Source of the DNA: Metarhizium brunneum
Taxonomy: Eukaryota > Ascomycota > Sordariomycetes > Hypocreales > Clavicipitaceae
Direction of reading: 5' to 3'
Length of the DNA: 64,000 nt
Assembly (NCBI RefSeq): GCF_013426205.1
Contig: NC_089428.1
Coordinates: forward strand, 1,736,001 to 1,800,000
Shown here: positions 42,576 through 53,204 of the stretch, in pieces
Numbering within the stretch: position 1 is the stretch's first letter
Layout of the letters: every line of letters begins with the position of its first letter
Notes under the pieces: model-generated
Seen by the model: the letters and a program-made list of their open reading frames with translations, nothing else
Told to the model about the DNA's origin: nothing
The model's database searches: none
Made by a program: the position numbers and the translations under genes

Positions 42576-44293
42576 ATGGATCCCTCAGCAAGCAGCACCG
42601 CGACCAACACAGCTCGACTGTCTGCCGATTCGACCCGACCAGCTGAAGATGCCGTCTTTGACTACCTGCCAGCCTCGCAGGAGGAGTATGCCGCCGTAGA
42701 GAAGGAGTTGGTGCGCCGGATCGACTGGACCCTGATGCCCGTCATGATTTCCATGATTGTTCTGAAGTTGGTTTCCACGACCAGACTCTGACCAAGGGTC
42801 GACGGTCCCAGTCTCCAGACTGCGCCTCCCCCACAACTCCATCTCCATTTGGCTAATCGCATCGGCAGCTATCTCGATCGCAACGCACTGCCCAATGCGC
42901 GCATCCAAGGCATCGAGAAGGACCTCCATCTGCAAGGGAACCAGTTCAACATCTGCATCTCGGTCCTGTTCGCAGGCTATCTGACTCTGCAAATCCCCTC
43001 CAACCTCATCCTCACCCGGGTCAGGCCGAGCATCTATCTGCCCACATGCATGGCCCTCTGGGGCGTCGTCTCGGCATCCACCGCCGCCGTCCATGACTTC
43101 AGGGGACTCGTCATATGCCGCTTCTTTCTGGGCTTCCTCGAAGCCCCCTTCTTCCCTGGCGCGCTCTTCCTGCTGTCGAGCTGGTACACGCCGCGCGAGC
43201 TGGCCACGCGAACGGCCGTCATGTACACGGGGAGCCTGCTCTCCAGCGCCTTTGGCGGCCTCGTCGGCGCCGGTGTGCAGTACGGCCTCGATGGCGCCCG
43301 GGGCCTGCACGCATGGCAGTGGATGTTTGTCATCGAGGGCGCCGCGACCGTGGCCGTGTCCCTGGCGTCCATCTTCGTTCTGCCCGATTTCCCAGCGACC
43401 ACGGCGTGGCTGTCGAGCCAGCAGAGGGCGGTTGCCATGCACAGACTGCGCGTGCACAGCGGGAGCGTCGACGAGGAAAAGGGCTCCGTGCTGCAGGGCC
43501 TCAGGATGGCGCTTTTGGACTACAAGGTCTGGCTGCTGACGCTGATTGTCATTCTCAAGACGTCCGCCGCCGCTGTCACGGCCTTTATCCCCACGCTGGT
43601 GGCTACATTCAACTTTGGCAAGATCGAATCGCTGCTCATGACGGCTCCGCCGTATGTGTTTGCCGCTGTTGTTGCCATGGCAGTCTCCGTGGCGAGCGAC
43701 AAGCTGGAGGAGCGGTACTGGCACCTCGTTTGCCCGCTGGCCGTTGGCATGGTCGGCTTCATCGTTGCCGCGTGTACTCATTCGTTGGCGCCGAGATATT
43801 TCTCCCTGTTCCTCATGCTGGGTGGCGTGTACGGATGCTTCGACATTACGTATGCTTGGCTGTCGTCGACTGTAAGCGCTGTTTTTGCCCTCGTTTTATG
43901 CTCTGCTTTTGGTCCTTTCAGGACCCTGCCGGCTGACCGCTTACGTTGTAGTTGCCCCGACCCCTGGAGAAGCGCTCGGCAGCCTTCGCCATCACGAACA
44001 TGGTCGGCAACATTGCCCAGGTCTACTCGCCCTACCTGTATGACAAATCGACGGGGCCGCAATACCTGCCTGCCATGATTTCCAACAGCGCTTTTGTATT
44101 CGGATCTATGGTGGCTGCTACTGCGCTGCTCTTTTGCTTGAAATGGGAAAATCGGAAGCTTGATGAGGCCGAGGCCGTCCTTGATGAGGAGCCACGCCGA
44201 GAGGACGATGCTCCGGCCAAGAGTACCAGTATTGTGGAGTCTAGATTCGAAGGAACTGTAAAGTTGAATAGAGGCTTTAGATACATGCTTTAG
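42576..44293 (+). CDS. MFS transporter, allantoate permease (DAL5) / ACS type
   Basis: Three exons (42576-42766, 42869-43871, 43952-44293) give 511 residues. The start at 42576 has a CACCATGG context; an upstream in-frame ATG at 42522 is possible. After a ~55-residue cytosolic N-terminus, RRIDWTLMPVMISMIVLNYL and DRNALPNARIQGIEKDLHL mark the anion:cation symporter (ACS) family, with the loop between TM1 and TM2. ILTRVRPSIYLPTCMALWGV and FFLGFLEAPFFPGALFLLSS follow. Twelve membrane segments are expected. ACS fungal members import carboxylate or ureide compounds such as allantoate, nicotinate or biotin precursors, so a nitrogen or vitamin substrate is likely but unspecified. The gene is co-oriented with the cyanamide hydratase just upstream. 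It has a hydrophilic ~50-residue tail. Confidence 0.88.
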
Positions 44294-44644
44294 TGGTGCC
44301 TTTGCGATGGGTTGAATACACCTGTTTATGGACCTGGCGTTGGTAGCAGTGGTGTGCGACTGAACTGCAGGTCCAAAAGAAACTAGTCGGCAATCATATC
44401 TGGTAGTGCTAGTGAGGCATTGAGCGTATTTACTATCGCTATCACTTTGTGGAGAGGTCTTACCGGACGCGATTGTATGTAAAGACTACGAATAAAAGAT
44501 GATTTGGTCCACAGAGGCCTCTGATAACATTATCTAGAAGGAACTCTAAGGACCATACCAGATAATATTATCCAAGTTATTGAGCCTAGGCGGAATCGTC
44601 ATGATGTTTACCATTATTACTATTAGTCTGAGCAATACTATGCG
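44294..44644. other. Convergent intergenic segment
   Basis: About 350 bp between the MFS gene and a minus-strand gene, AT-rich, with a pair of near-inverted segments around 44515-44580 (CCAGATAATATTATC and TAACATTATCTAGAAGG). No gene seen. Confidence 0.45.
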
Positions 44645-45551
44645 CTAATCAGCAGTCGAACACACCGCAGAACTATCAATCTTGTTTTCACTTCCCAACG
44701 GATCGCCCAATCTCTCGCCCAGCTGCACAATAGTATTTTCGTATATCCGCGCCGCATCCATGTGCAACCTCTCCTCCTCAATATCCCACGGCGTCGGGGT
44801 CCGGTTGCCGCCGGCCTCCGCCGCACTTTCACCGCCATCCATATCCATATCCGTATCCTCGTCCTCGTCCTCATCGTCCTCATCATCCACGTCGCCGCTG
44901 CTCAATACCTCCACGATCAAGACCCTCGTCTGCTCCACCAAACTCCGACACCGGACCATGTCGGTCGTGGTCATGCCTGCCCGGAGACCATTCTCAAACC
45001 CGGGCAGGGTCTCATTTGTGTCCATGTCCTGGCCGCGCAACAGACTGGCGAAGCAGTGGTCCAGTTTCCTCAGCAACTCAAATGTTGCTCGCGGAGAGGG
45101 CGGGAAGGACCGCACATACTGCGTAAAGTCGCTGGCTAGTTTCAACAGAAACGGAATTTGCAAGCTCGCTAGCACAAGGCGGTTAGTATTCACGAAGAAG
45201 GCGGGGGAAAAGGGCGAATTGTTGGCACGCACGTGTTCCGGATTTCCACAGGACGTTTACCAGTCCGTCGAGCTCCTTGGCGACTTCGCCGAAGGATTTG
45301 AACCCGACGACCTCATCTCCGGGATTTGGGTTGCCGAATTTCTTGACGTAGCGGCGTGAAATGTGTAGGAGGCGCTCTTCGACGTAGCGACGGACCATGT
45401 CCTCTTTACTTGACCCCGGGCGTAGTGAGTGACCTCGTGGGTGAGGAAGTCCGGCAAGGGGCCTGGTGGAGGCTGAGGATGGGGCCGGAGACGGGAGGCC
45501 GGTCTGCCGGATGAATCCGCCGGGTTCTGGTATAGTCGACTGATCATCCAT
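44645..45551 (-). CDS. Uncharacterised fungal protein with acidic tail
   Basis: Two exons (45233-45551, 44645-45168) give 280 residues. The intron has a GTGCGT donor, a TACTAAC branch site and a CTAG acceptor. The first 50 residues are Pro/Ser-rich. A helical region (about 50-215) includes DMVRRYVEERLLHISRRYVK, FKSFGEVAKELDGLVNVLW and IPFLLKLASDFTQYVRSFPP. A run of Asp/Glu (DDEDDEDEDEDTDMDMDGG, about 216-240) follows. The C-terminus has IYENTIVQLGERLGDP. It looks like a soluble nuclear or cytosolic protein. I do not recognise the family and infer no function. Good splice signals and a conserved-looking helical core support that it is real. Confidence 0.72.
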
Positions 45552-46034
45552 TATTGATGTGACCTTGTTGGATGAGACGTCTCTATGAAATTATGCTGTC
45601 TGAGCATGTATGTATGGCTGATGTGGAAGGCGTGACGTGACCAGTGAGGACAGGTGGGGTTAGGTTCAGGATGCGGTGATGGGAGATGATTTGCACAGAA
45701 TGCTATTTTTTAAAAGTTGAATTAAATACACTCGAAGAGGAAGTAAGGCCTTTGCATATCTCGATATGTTGTCTCAATTAAAGTGTCAAAGATCATGTCT
45801 ATCTTGAGCCTCGACTTGCTTGGGCTGCTGATGACGCCAATCATGTGATGGCAAGTGGGTCTGGGGTGGTAGTCAATTTGGCCCCTTGTCACTGGAAAAG
45901 AAGCCGTCGCCCGAAATTTTTAAAGAGCTCCAGCAAAATCGTCATTCCGTCCAAACGCTTTGATCTGCCATTCACCATTTTGATCAACGCAAAACGACTT
46001 CACACGCCGTCGCATTAATCCCAATCCATACAAA
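45552..46034. other. Divergent intergenic segment
   Basis: About 480 bp shared promoter space between two divergent genes. No gene seen. Confidence 0.5.
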
Positions 46035-46357
46035 ATGCCTGCTCCCAAGAGAGTCCTCGCTGAGAAGCCTTCATCTCGCCGTGCTCCTAAGGGTTTCCTC
46101 GTTTCCGCATACGGCACTTTGACTTCATCCGAAAACGCGGCTGTTGTCCGCAGCATTGCCATGTTTGGCGTGAGTTTGGCCTGGGAGTCACTTTCGATAA
46201 AATTTACCTTGGACTCTGACACTTGCTGAAGGCCGCCGTTACTTTTCTCGCTAGCCCCTGGGGCGAGCTGCTTCTGCCTCCGTATGCGATATCCAACTCC
46301 CTGCAATGCCGAGGCGCATTGACGAAATGCTGACAAGATTATGTGAATAGCCAGTAA
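46035..46357 (+). CDS. Small mitochondrial membrane protein, TOM5-like
   Basis: Three exons (46035-46169, 46232-46281, 46351-46357) encode 63 residues; the last exon is 7 nt and supplies the final codons and stop (PPQ). The N-terminus is basic (MPAPKRVLAEKPSSRRAPKG), followed by a hydrophobic helix beginning NAAVVRSIAMFGAAVTFLAS and ending PWGELLLPP. The basic head plus a single C-terminal helix resembles fungal TOM5, the smallest subunit of the outer-membrane import channel. That identification is from memory of the pattern and is not certain. Both introns have good donors (GTGAGT, GTATGC). If the last intron were not spliced, the protein would instead read through to an 18-residue unrelated tail. 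Confidence 0.65.
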
Positions 46358-46888
46358 TTGACCGACTTTTAAAACCACACCAGCTGCGGAATCGAAGCGC
46401 CAAATATGAATGGGCGCTGGACGACCGACCATTACCTGTATAATAGATGAACACGAATGTACGCTAGAGGGGTCACTTGGCATATCGTTGTGAAGGAAGA
46501 GAAATAGAATTGGTCTCAAGCATGGTGTGATGAATGGGAGAATTGTAAATGGGCGCAGTTCGTCTCGAGAACGGGATCAAACATGAATCAATACAAATAT
46601 TTCGCCTTGAAGCCCATCTGTTGCGGACTTTGAAGTGATGGTCCTGATCGGCCAGCCGCCCTGCTCACACAGCTTGTGGAAAGCATGATTGTCAACCGCA
46701 GTCATACGACTCCTTCCCTACATACAGGGAGGGTCATGATCCATTCCGACACACCAGGAAGGCGTCTCTCAATACTCTGGAAACACTGACAACGAACCTA
46801 GGAAAACATTGCTTTGAACTAAATCCTAGACATCTTCGCACACTTCCAGTCTACTCTGCATCAGGCATGAACGGCATTCCTGGCAACA
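46358..46888. other. Intergenic segment upstream of the disordered-protein gene
   Basis: About 530 bp, no gene seen. Short minus-strand frames lack motifs. Confidence 0.5.
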
Positions 46889-48893
46889 ATGCCGATACTT
46901 TCTTTGTTGTCTGCGACACAAACTTTGACGACAGATATTTCCGAGCCCCAAGACGCTGACGCTATCGCAGCGCGCCAATTGAAGCGTCGAGTGGGAGCGG
47001 GTAGGGGCCTCGCTCATTTAGTCTCCAAGTTTGAGGGCCTGGAGAGCGTGTCGCGCCCAAGCAAACCGTTATCCTTGAGAGGGACAGCAAGAGCTCCAGT
47101 TACATTGTGTGCAACGAGCCTCTTCGAGCCACCTCCTGCTCCCTCGTCCATAACAACTTCGTCTTTATGTACTTCTGCGAGAAACGCACCCACAAGCCAA
47201 GACCTGGCATCTCAGGAATCAAGTGCATCAAACGACAAGGTCCAGTGTAGCTGGCAACCTGGGAGACCGGAGACTGTCGAAAAGGGCTCTTCAGTGGTTG
47301 CAGAGAGAAAAAAGATTTTTGAAGTGAACCTTGGTGCTACCAATCCCGGTTAGTAAGGTGCTGTCGAAGACACCGTTGATGAGGGTCGGATTTCTTGTGA
47401 GTAGTCTCAAGATGGGCAATAGCTGACAACACGCAGACAAGTCTCATTCAACAGGCTCGACCGACGGCCCAGCTCGCCAAGGTAGCAAACTACGCTTGCC
47501 AGCTAGATGGCAAACAGTCCGAGCTCGATCGCCGTTAGCATGCCTGGCCCAGAGTCAAGCTGCCGTCCTGTCCTGTCCGAAAAGAGCAAACGTGTCGAAA
47601 CGACTATCTGGATATCTGCCACTATCATCCACCTATCCATCGCTTCCAAACGTGGAGAAAAGCGCAAAGCCACACCGCTTATCCGCCTGTGGTCTCCATC
47701 CCGCGGAAGAAAATAACCAATATAAAACAATTTCGTCAGTAATAGAAGCTTCTGGGCCATTGCAGGCCCCAAAGCCGACAGATATGCACCCTAGTCGTCT
47801 GACTCTGAATGCAAGCGAGAGCACCTCGACGGCCCAAGCAAGGCCTCCATCTCGGCCCGAAAGCCAGATAAGCCTCATACCCAAGGCCCGAGATGACAGG
47901 GCAGTGCCGCATATCGAATCGGCCCCCGGTAAGAGTGGCAGGGAAGAGGAGACAGATAAATTGCCTCTGTTTGTTGGGTTCCAACCAACGCCATCAGTCA
48001 GCAAGGCCAGGAGCAAGCTTCCACTTAGGCGGCATATAAAACGGAAATCGCCCGAATTCAAGCACGGACCCAGCCATTTGACATCTCCAGTGCTGTTACA
48101 CAATGAAATGAGTGTCGAGGCTGCTGTGGCACAGTTAGAGGCAACTCCCAAACAACCTGCCTCTTCGGCCCCGTCACAAATTGAGAATAAAATAGGCCTT
48201 TTCGAATCGTTAATCGCCAAGGAAAAGACAAATGTAAAAAGCAAATATAGCATTCGATATAAAGCTCGGATCCCAGCATCGGTTTCTTGTCAGGTAGTCC
48301 ACCAACCCAAGCCCGGGATAACTGAGGAGGTCAGGAGGAAGTCCTCCTCCTCCTGGGGACCAGCCCGGTGGCGACAGAGGCCCATCGGGCAGAATATAGA
48401 AACTGAGCACCATGCTGCTCTGGACGAGCCCAAATCGATCAGTCGAAAGGGTGAGGACCAGCGTGTGCCTAGCGATGGACCCATGGAAACGGTGCGTTCA
48501 TCACTATCTGGCCACTGGGAGATCTGGACCGATAATATCAACAACCCTGAGAAAGAAAAGAAGTCTGACGGCTCGCTTCCAAGGGTTTCTAGTATTAATC
48601 ACCCCGAATCGGACACACAGCAGCCACAGAACGATTCCGCGTCCGTTGGCAGCTATGCAGGGCAATGGGGACAGGGGCCCAAGAGCATGCAAGTTACGCA
48701 GACTGGCGAAAGGCGTCGAACCTGGAGGCTTTCGGGGCGACGGTGGACGTCTCGAAGCAACACTCCTTTTATTGCCCGTGTTAATTGTGCATTGGAGCAA
48801 CCGCAACCAGTGCGAGTCAATGAGATGAAACGACTTGTCAGTCTCTGCCGGGAAAAGATGACTATGAGAAAAGACCGTGCGCAAACTGACTAG
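46889..48893 (+). CDS. Uncharacterised, largely disordered protein
   Basis: Two exons (46889-47348, 47437-48893) give 638 residues. The intron has a GTTAGT donor, a CTGAC branch site and a GCAG acceptor. Composition is Ser/Pro/Lys/Arg-rich with no transmembrane segment or known domain. Two short helical motifs look alike: LAHLVSKFEGLESV (about 40-53) and IENKIGLFESLIAKEK (near the middle), each with a hydrophobic-FE-L core. A basic patch (LPLRRHIKRKSPEFKHG) could serve nuclear import. The C-terminal part is basic with many Arg (RRRTWRLSGRRWTSRS). Function unknown. It could be a scaffold or a cytoskeletal/cell-division adaptor, but there is no direct evidence. Confidence 0.68.
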
Positions 48894-49302
48894 CGAAGAA
48901 TTTGATTGCAAAACAGTAGGTTTGAGCCCAAAGTCAAACGCATGGAAAGATGTGTACAGAGAACAGGGTGTTTACATGTTACGGCATTGCCAAGACACAT
49001 GCAGCATAGGACCTAATTTACACAAATATAGGAGATATCCATTGTATAAGCTAAATTGAAGTGAAATTCCGTATGCTGTCAACTATGCCAGTACGCGGAC
49101 ACAATCTCCTGCCCCCCCTTTCTGACACTTGATGATATAAACTAGGGCTTTTGGACCCCATCCAAGAATTCCAGGTCGGCGCAATATTAATCTCTAAGCA
49201 AAGCCTGTACTGTGGAGAAAATAAAAAGTCTAAGCTGGCAGATGTCCATCTGTATCTACCCAAACCGCCCCTTGTCAGGGGTAAGCGAAGTCAAAGAACC
49301 CC
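48894..49302. other. Convergent intergenic segment before STE2
   Basis: About 410 bp between two convergent genes. No gene seen. Confidence 0.5.
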
Positions 49303-50548
49303 CTAGATTCTCGTTTCATTCTGCTCCAAATCGGTATCAATACGCACGCGGTCATTAGCCAGAGCGCCGGTAGAGTCAATCCTGCTCAGCTCCAGATCGA
49401 AGTGGTCCAGCTTTGAAGGCCTCGCGGACGGCGACTGGTGAAGGCTGCCCGAGCCGCAGGTGGTGCTGAGGCCCGAGAATCCCACCGCCGTCGAGGGCGG
49501 GGTCGGCTTTTCCCCGCCGCCGGACGGGCCGCTCGACTTGTGGTTGCTCGCGCCGGAAAGGTAGGCCAGGCTCCCGCCGGCGGTCATTTGCTGGGCGGCG
49601 AGCGTGCCGAGGGGGAGGATGATGGCGACCGAGGTCTGCGTGAGCGAGGCGGCTTCGAAGTTTGGAAAGTGGCCCCATTCGAGGGCGGCAAAGACGACTA
49701 TTTAGGTTTGGTGTTAGTTTTTTGTTTTTACCAAGAGTAAATAAATAGTTCACTGTCGAGCTGCAGAAACAAGACGTACCTGGGATAATCATCAGCACGC
49801 CGTTTGTGACGACGAGCACCTCCATCGGGCTCAGGGTCTGCGAGGACCGCAGGATGCCCCTGTTGACGGCTAGGTGCAGCACGAGCTTGAGGTTGAAGAG
49901 CGCGCAGTACCAGCATATGGAGAGGGCGTTGAGGATCAGGGCCGCGCGCAAGACCCAGACCTGGTCGAGGGCCGGGGCGAGCTCGAGGTCGGACCGGCTC
50001 TGGACGACGGCGAAGGCGACGCGCCACCCGGTTGCGAGGAGGGAGACGACGGCCGAGGCGGCGCCGAGGCAGAGCTTGACGGGGCCCGGCCAGAGGGAGA
50101 CCATGGTCCAGGCCTGGTGCATGAGGGCCGCCTGGAGGACGACGAAGAGCAGCAGGGAGGCGGCGTTGCCGGCGACGCTGCTGACCAGGAAGCGGCGCGG
50201 GACGGAGGCGTAGTCGCCCGCCCAGAACTGGTAGAAGTGGTTGAGGGGCGAGAGGAAGAAGGCGAGCAGCAGGGCCATGCGGACGATGCAGGCGGCGAGG
50301 CCGGCGAGGTGGAGGGCCGACGAGAGGCGGCGCAGCTTCGAGGGCGGCGTCATGACGAGCACCATGACGAGCAGCGTCGCGCACGACCCGAGCTGGAAGG
50401 CGTAGTTGATGGTCACGCTGATCGTCTCGTCGTTGTAGGCGTCGATGCTGGGGATCGGGATGGAGATGGGGCTCTGCGACGCCGAGAGGAACGTGACGGG
50501 CTGGAGGAGCGGGTTGAAGGCCATGTCGGCGGTGGTCGTGGTGTTCAT
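49303..50548 (-). CDS. STE2: Alpha-factor-type pheromone receptor (STE2/PRE-2/PreB family)
   Basis: Two exons (49780-50548, 49303-49697) give 387 residues. The start is the second in-frame ATG (MNTTTTADMAFNPLLQPVTF), which gives the usual short extracellular head. An upstream ATG at 50728 would add 60 unlikely residues. Seven hydrophobic helices follow. TM7 carries the family landmark ILPLGTLAAQQ, and the fourth helix region has AWTMVSLWPGPVKLCLGAAS. The ~100-residue cytosolic tail is Ser/Gly/Pro-rich and ends in acidic residues. This GPCR senses the peptide alpha-pheromone and signals through a heterotrimeric G protein in mating and chemotropism. A potential N-glycosylation site (NTT) sits at residue 2. 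The intron lies just before TM7 with a GTACGT donor. Very open antisense frames over this gene are not coding. Confidence 0.92.
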
Positions 50549-51443
50549 GACGCCCAGTTTTTCGTTTTGGAGATGTTGAGAGGAGGAGTGTTGTATGTCG
50601 AGAGGCCCTTTTTGATGTCGTAGGTTTGAGCAGAGGCTATCAATGCTTGGACGTCGACAATGGAAGCTGCTCGGCTCTGGGATAATACCATGGTACAATC
50701 GCAACGAGGGCCCGTTGTACAATATCAACCGGTTTGAACGGGGGCTTCAAATACGGTTCACCCTGTCACACCGGCACCCGCCTTGCACTGACACGAAAGC
50801 ATTTGCAGAAAAACAAACAAAAAGTAAAAATAAAAAAAAAAGTCATTATATCGCGTATGCTTTCCAAATTCAAGCGAGCCGCCCGCCGTCAAGACAAACA
50901 AGTTTCAACCGGGATATCTGGGTTCCCTTTTTCGTTTATGGGGTTACATTTTTCTGGCAGCTCGGGACGTGTACGCTTCCTCCCGCTGACGATGGCCGGG
51001 CCGGGTGGTGAATCCATGTATCCCCGTTGATATTGTTCTTTGGGGTTGTGGCGCTGGTGTAGTATTGTTCTTGAGACATTGTGGACCGGGGCGCCGGCGC
51101 CATGCAGGACCGGGAGGGGCGCAGGGACCGGACATTGGCGGCGGAATGGCTGCGAGGCGCGACTTGGTCCAGAGACGAGAGGAGCGCAGAGGCCGTTGTC
51201 AAGTCTGTATGGGAACATCTGCGCCTTCAAGTGCCGAGACTTGGGCGGACAGCTCGCTCGGCGTGTCACCGTGGAGAGTGCGGGCAAACAAATATGATAT
51301 TGAGCCATGTTCGACGAACCATGTAAATCGGTAAGCAAAACGGGAATTTTCTTCTTCTTCTTCTCGCGCCGAGGCTACATTGTTTCATCTGATTCGCCGT
51401 GATCCCACTGTGGTTTTCCAAAGGCTTCACACTCCTTGCTAGA
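50549..51443. other. Promoter region of STE2
   Basis: About 900 bp between the STE2 start and the VPS23 3' end, both genes on the minus strand. GC-rich frames around 50890-51340 look open on both strands but have no motif. An A-rich stretch lies at 50805-50840. No gene seen. Confidence 0.5.
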
Positions 51444-53204
51444 CTATGCTGACGCCATGCCCATGCCTTGGCCAATCTTTCTCACCAATGCCTTCTTGAG
51501 GTACCATTCTCTTGCTAACGACCGTGTCATCTTTGCGAATACGGCCGGGGAAATCCGGCCCCGTTCAACAGCCCTGCCCAGCATGAAAATGGCGTCTCCG
51601 AGGGCCTTCTCCTCGGCCACCAAATTATACAGTTGATTAGACACGATTGTCGGAGCCACGAGGAGCTCGTCGATATCAGGCGCAGGGTGGCTTCTTGACC
51701 CATCAATAACCGCGTCTGCCTTCCGTAAAGCGTCGTGGAGAATGGTCGTGTTCGACGTAAGCACATTAGATAGCTGAGTGAGCTGGCTCGATTCGGATTG
51801 AATACCAGCCATGGCATTCTGCATGGCGCTTCGCTGCCCCTGAAGCCCTGCCATGGTGGAATCATTCTGTTGTCGAGACCGCTGTCGAATAACATACAGG
51901 GTCTGGGCAATTTGTCGCAAGAGGTTGTCCTTTTCGGGATTTGGTGGTATTGGGGGAGGCGCTACGGTCGTGGCTTCGGGAATGTCGAGAGTGAGTGGTT
52001 CATCAAGGATGTTTGGAGGGGGAGGAGCAGGTTGCTGTACTAGAGGCTGCTGAATATGTGGTGGCATTCCTACCCCAGGGGCTACAGCATATCCAGGTGG
52101 TGGTGGTCCTAGAGCTTGCCATTGTGGTGGAAGCTGGTGAGACGGCACTTGCTGTGCCGAATACGGCGGGTTTTGAGATGAGCTATGCGGTCCATGTGGA
52201 AGCCAATGTCCCGTAGGAGGTTGTGTATGCTGCTGCTGCTGCTGCTGCTGCTGCGAGAGTTGTTGGAACTGAGAGGAAGGTTGAGCATGTCGTACAACGG
52301 GCGGTGATGCTGGTGCTTGGGTGGGAAGCGGCGGTGCTGATTCATATCGGGATGGGACAGAGGACGTGCGCACGGTCGTATCTGACGAAGGAGAGGCTGG
52401 GTGGGTGGAGGTTTGGGGTGTTTGATCTTCCTTTGGCGGAGGCGGCGGCGGCGGACGGGAGCCGTTTGTCGAGCTCTGAAGTGTTTGCGGCGGTCGAGGT
52501 GCCATCTCCGGGGGCAGAGGGGGGACCGGAGGTGGTGCTTGAATAGGTGGTTGCTGCGGTTGTGGTTGAGTCGCTTGTCTGGATACAACCGGGGGCTCTT
52601 TGGCAAATATATCGGATAAAACTGACATGAAGTCGTGAATATTTGATTTCTGCAAGAGCCGTTAGCTTTGGGAGACGAATGCAAATGCTGACAGAAATCA
52701 TTTGACCAACTCACATCCCAAAATTGTGCCCATCCCACCAGATATGGGTGGTACACCTGCCCCTGAGGGTCAACATGCTGCCCTGGACGAACCATCATGT
52801 TGTCGGTTGGCGTGACATAGACGAGCGGCGGCTCGCGAGGGTAAGCGTGAGGGACCCATATTGAAATCGGGAATCGATATGTATTTCCGCGAAAGTTGAC
52901 GGGTATCGTGCCGGTGATATGGAGTAGAAGCGCGCTGGAGCCGTTGGAGAAGGCTAGAATGCTATTAGCGATTTGATAGTGTCTGGTCAAAGCTGAAGTG
53001 GCTCACTATGTACGTCGGTGCGCGGGGAGAGCGTGGGATACTGTGTCAACGCTTGGGCGACATCATGGTATGTGCGGTTGACGTCGTGATATTCCTATGG
53101 CGTTATATCAGAAGGATGAAGGATTGATCTGGACCCAGCTTGGGCAAGCATACACTGGTTAGAACGCTGTACAGCCAGTTGAGAACATGTTGCTGTACTG
53201 GCAT
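51444..53204 (-). CDS. VPS23: ESCRT-I subunit VPS23 (TSG101)
   Basis: Four exons (53154-53204, 53007-53094, 52715-52953, 51444-52649) give 527 residues. The N-terminal UEV domain (about 1-150) has MPVQQHVLNWLYSVL, YHDVNRTYHDVAQALTQYPT, LLLHITGTIPVNFRGNTYRF, ISIWVPHAYPREPPLVYVTP and the catalytically dead ubiquitin-fold end (HPYLVGWAQFWD). A long Pro/Gln-rich linker carries a Q8 run. A coiled-coil stretch (EKDNLLRQIAQTLYVIRQRS) precedes the C-terminal steadiness box (MTRSLAREWYLKKALVRKIG), which packs with VPS28 and VPS37. The protein recognises ubiquitinated cargo at endosomes for multivesicular-body sorting. The third exon uses the acceptor at 52954-52955, the only one that restores TFSNGSS. 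Length and domain order are normal. Confidence 0.92.
52228..52254 (-). repeat. CAG/CTG triplet repeat coding poly-Gln in VPS23
   Basis: Nine tandem TGC/GCA units on the plus strand read as a Gln run in the VPS23 linker. A length polymorphism between isolates is likely. Confidence 0.9.

Noticed and set aside
49874..50623. Long open frame antisense to STE2 (249 codons)
   Set aside because: Highly Gly/Glu/Asp/Arg-biased translation produced by GC-rich codon use on the opposite strand. The receptor frame has membrane helices and the LPLGTLAAQ motif.
52109..52990. 293-codon frame reading through the VPS23 UEV domain into other sequence
   Set aside because: It crosses the donor at 52714 and continues out of the conserved frame. 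Splicing to 52649 restores VPS23.
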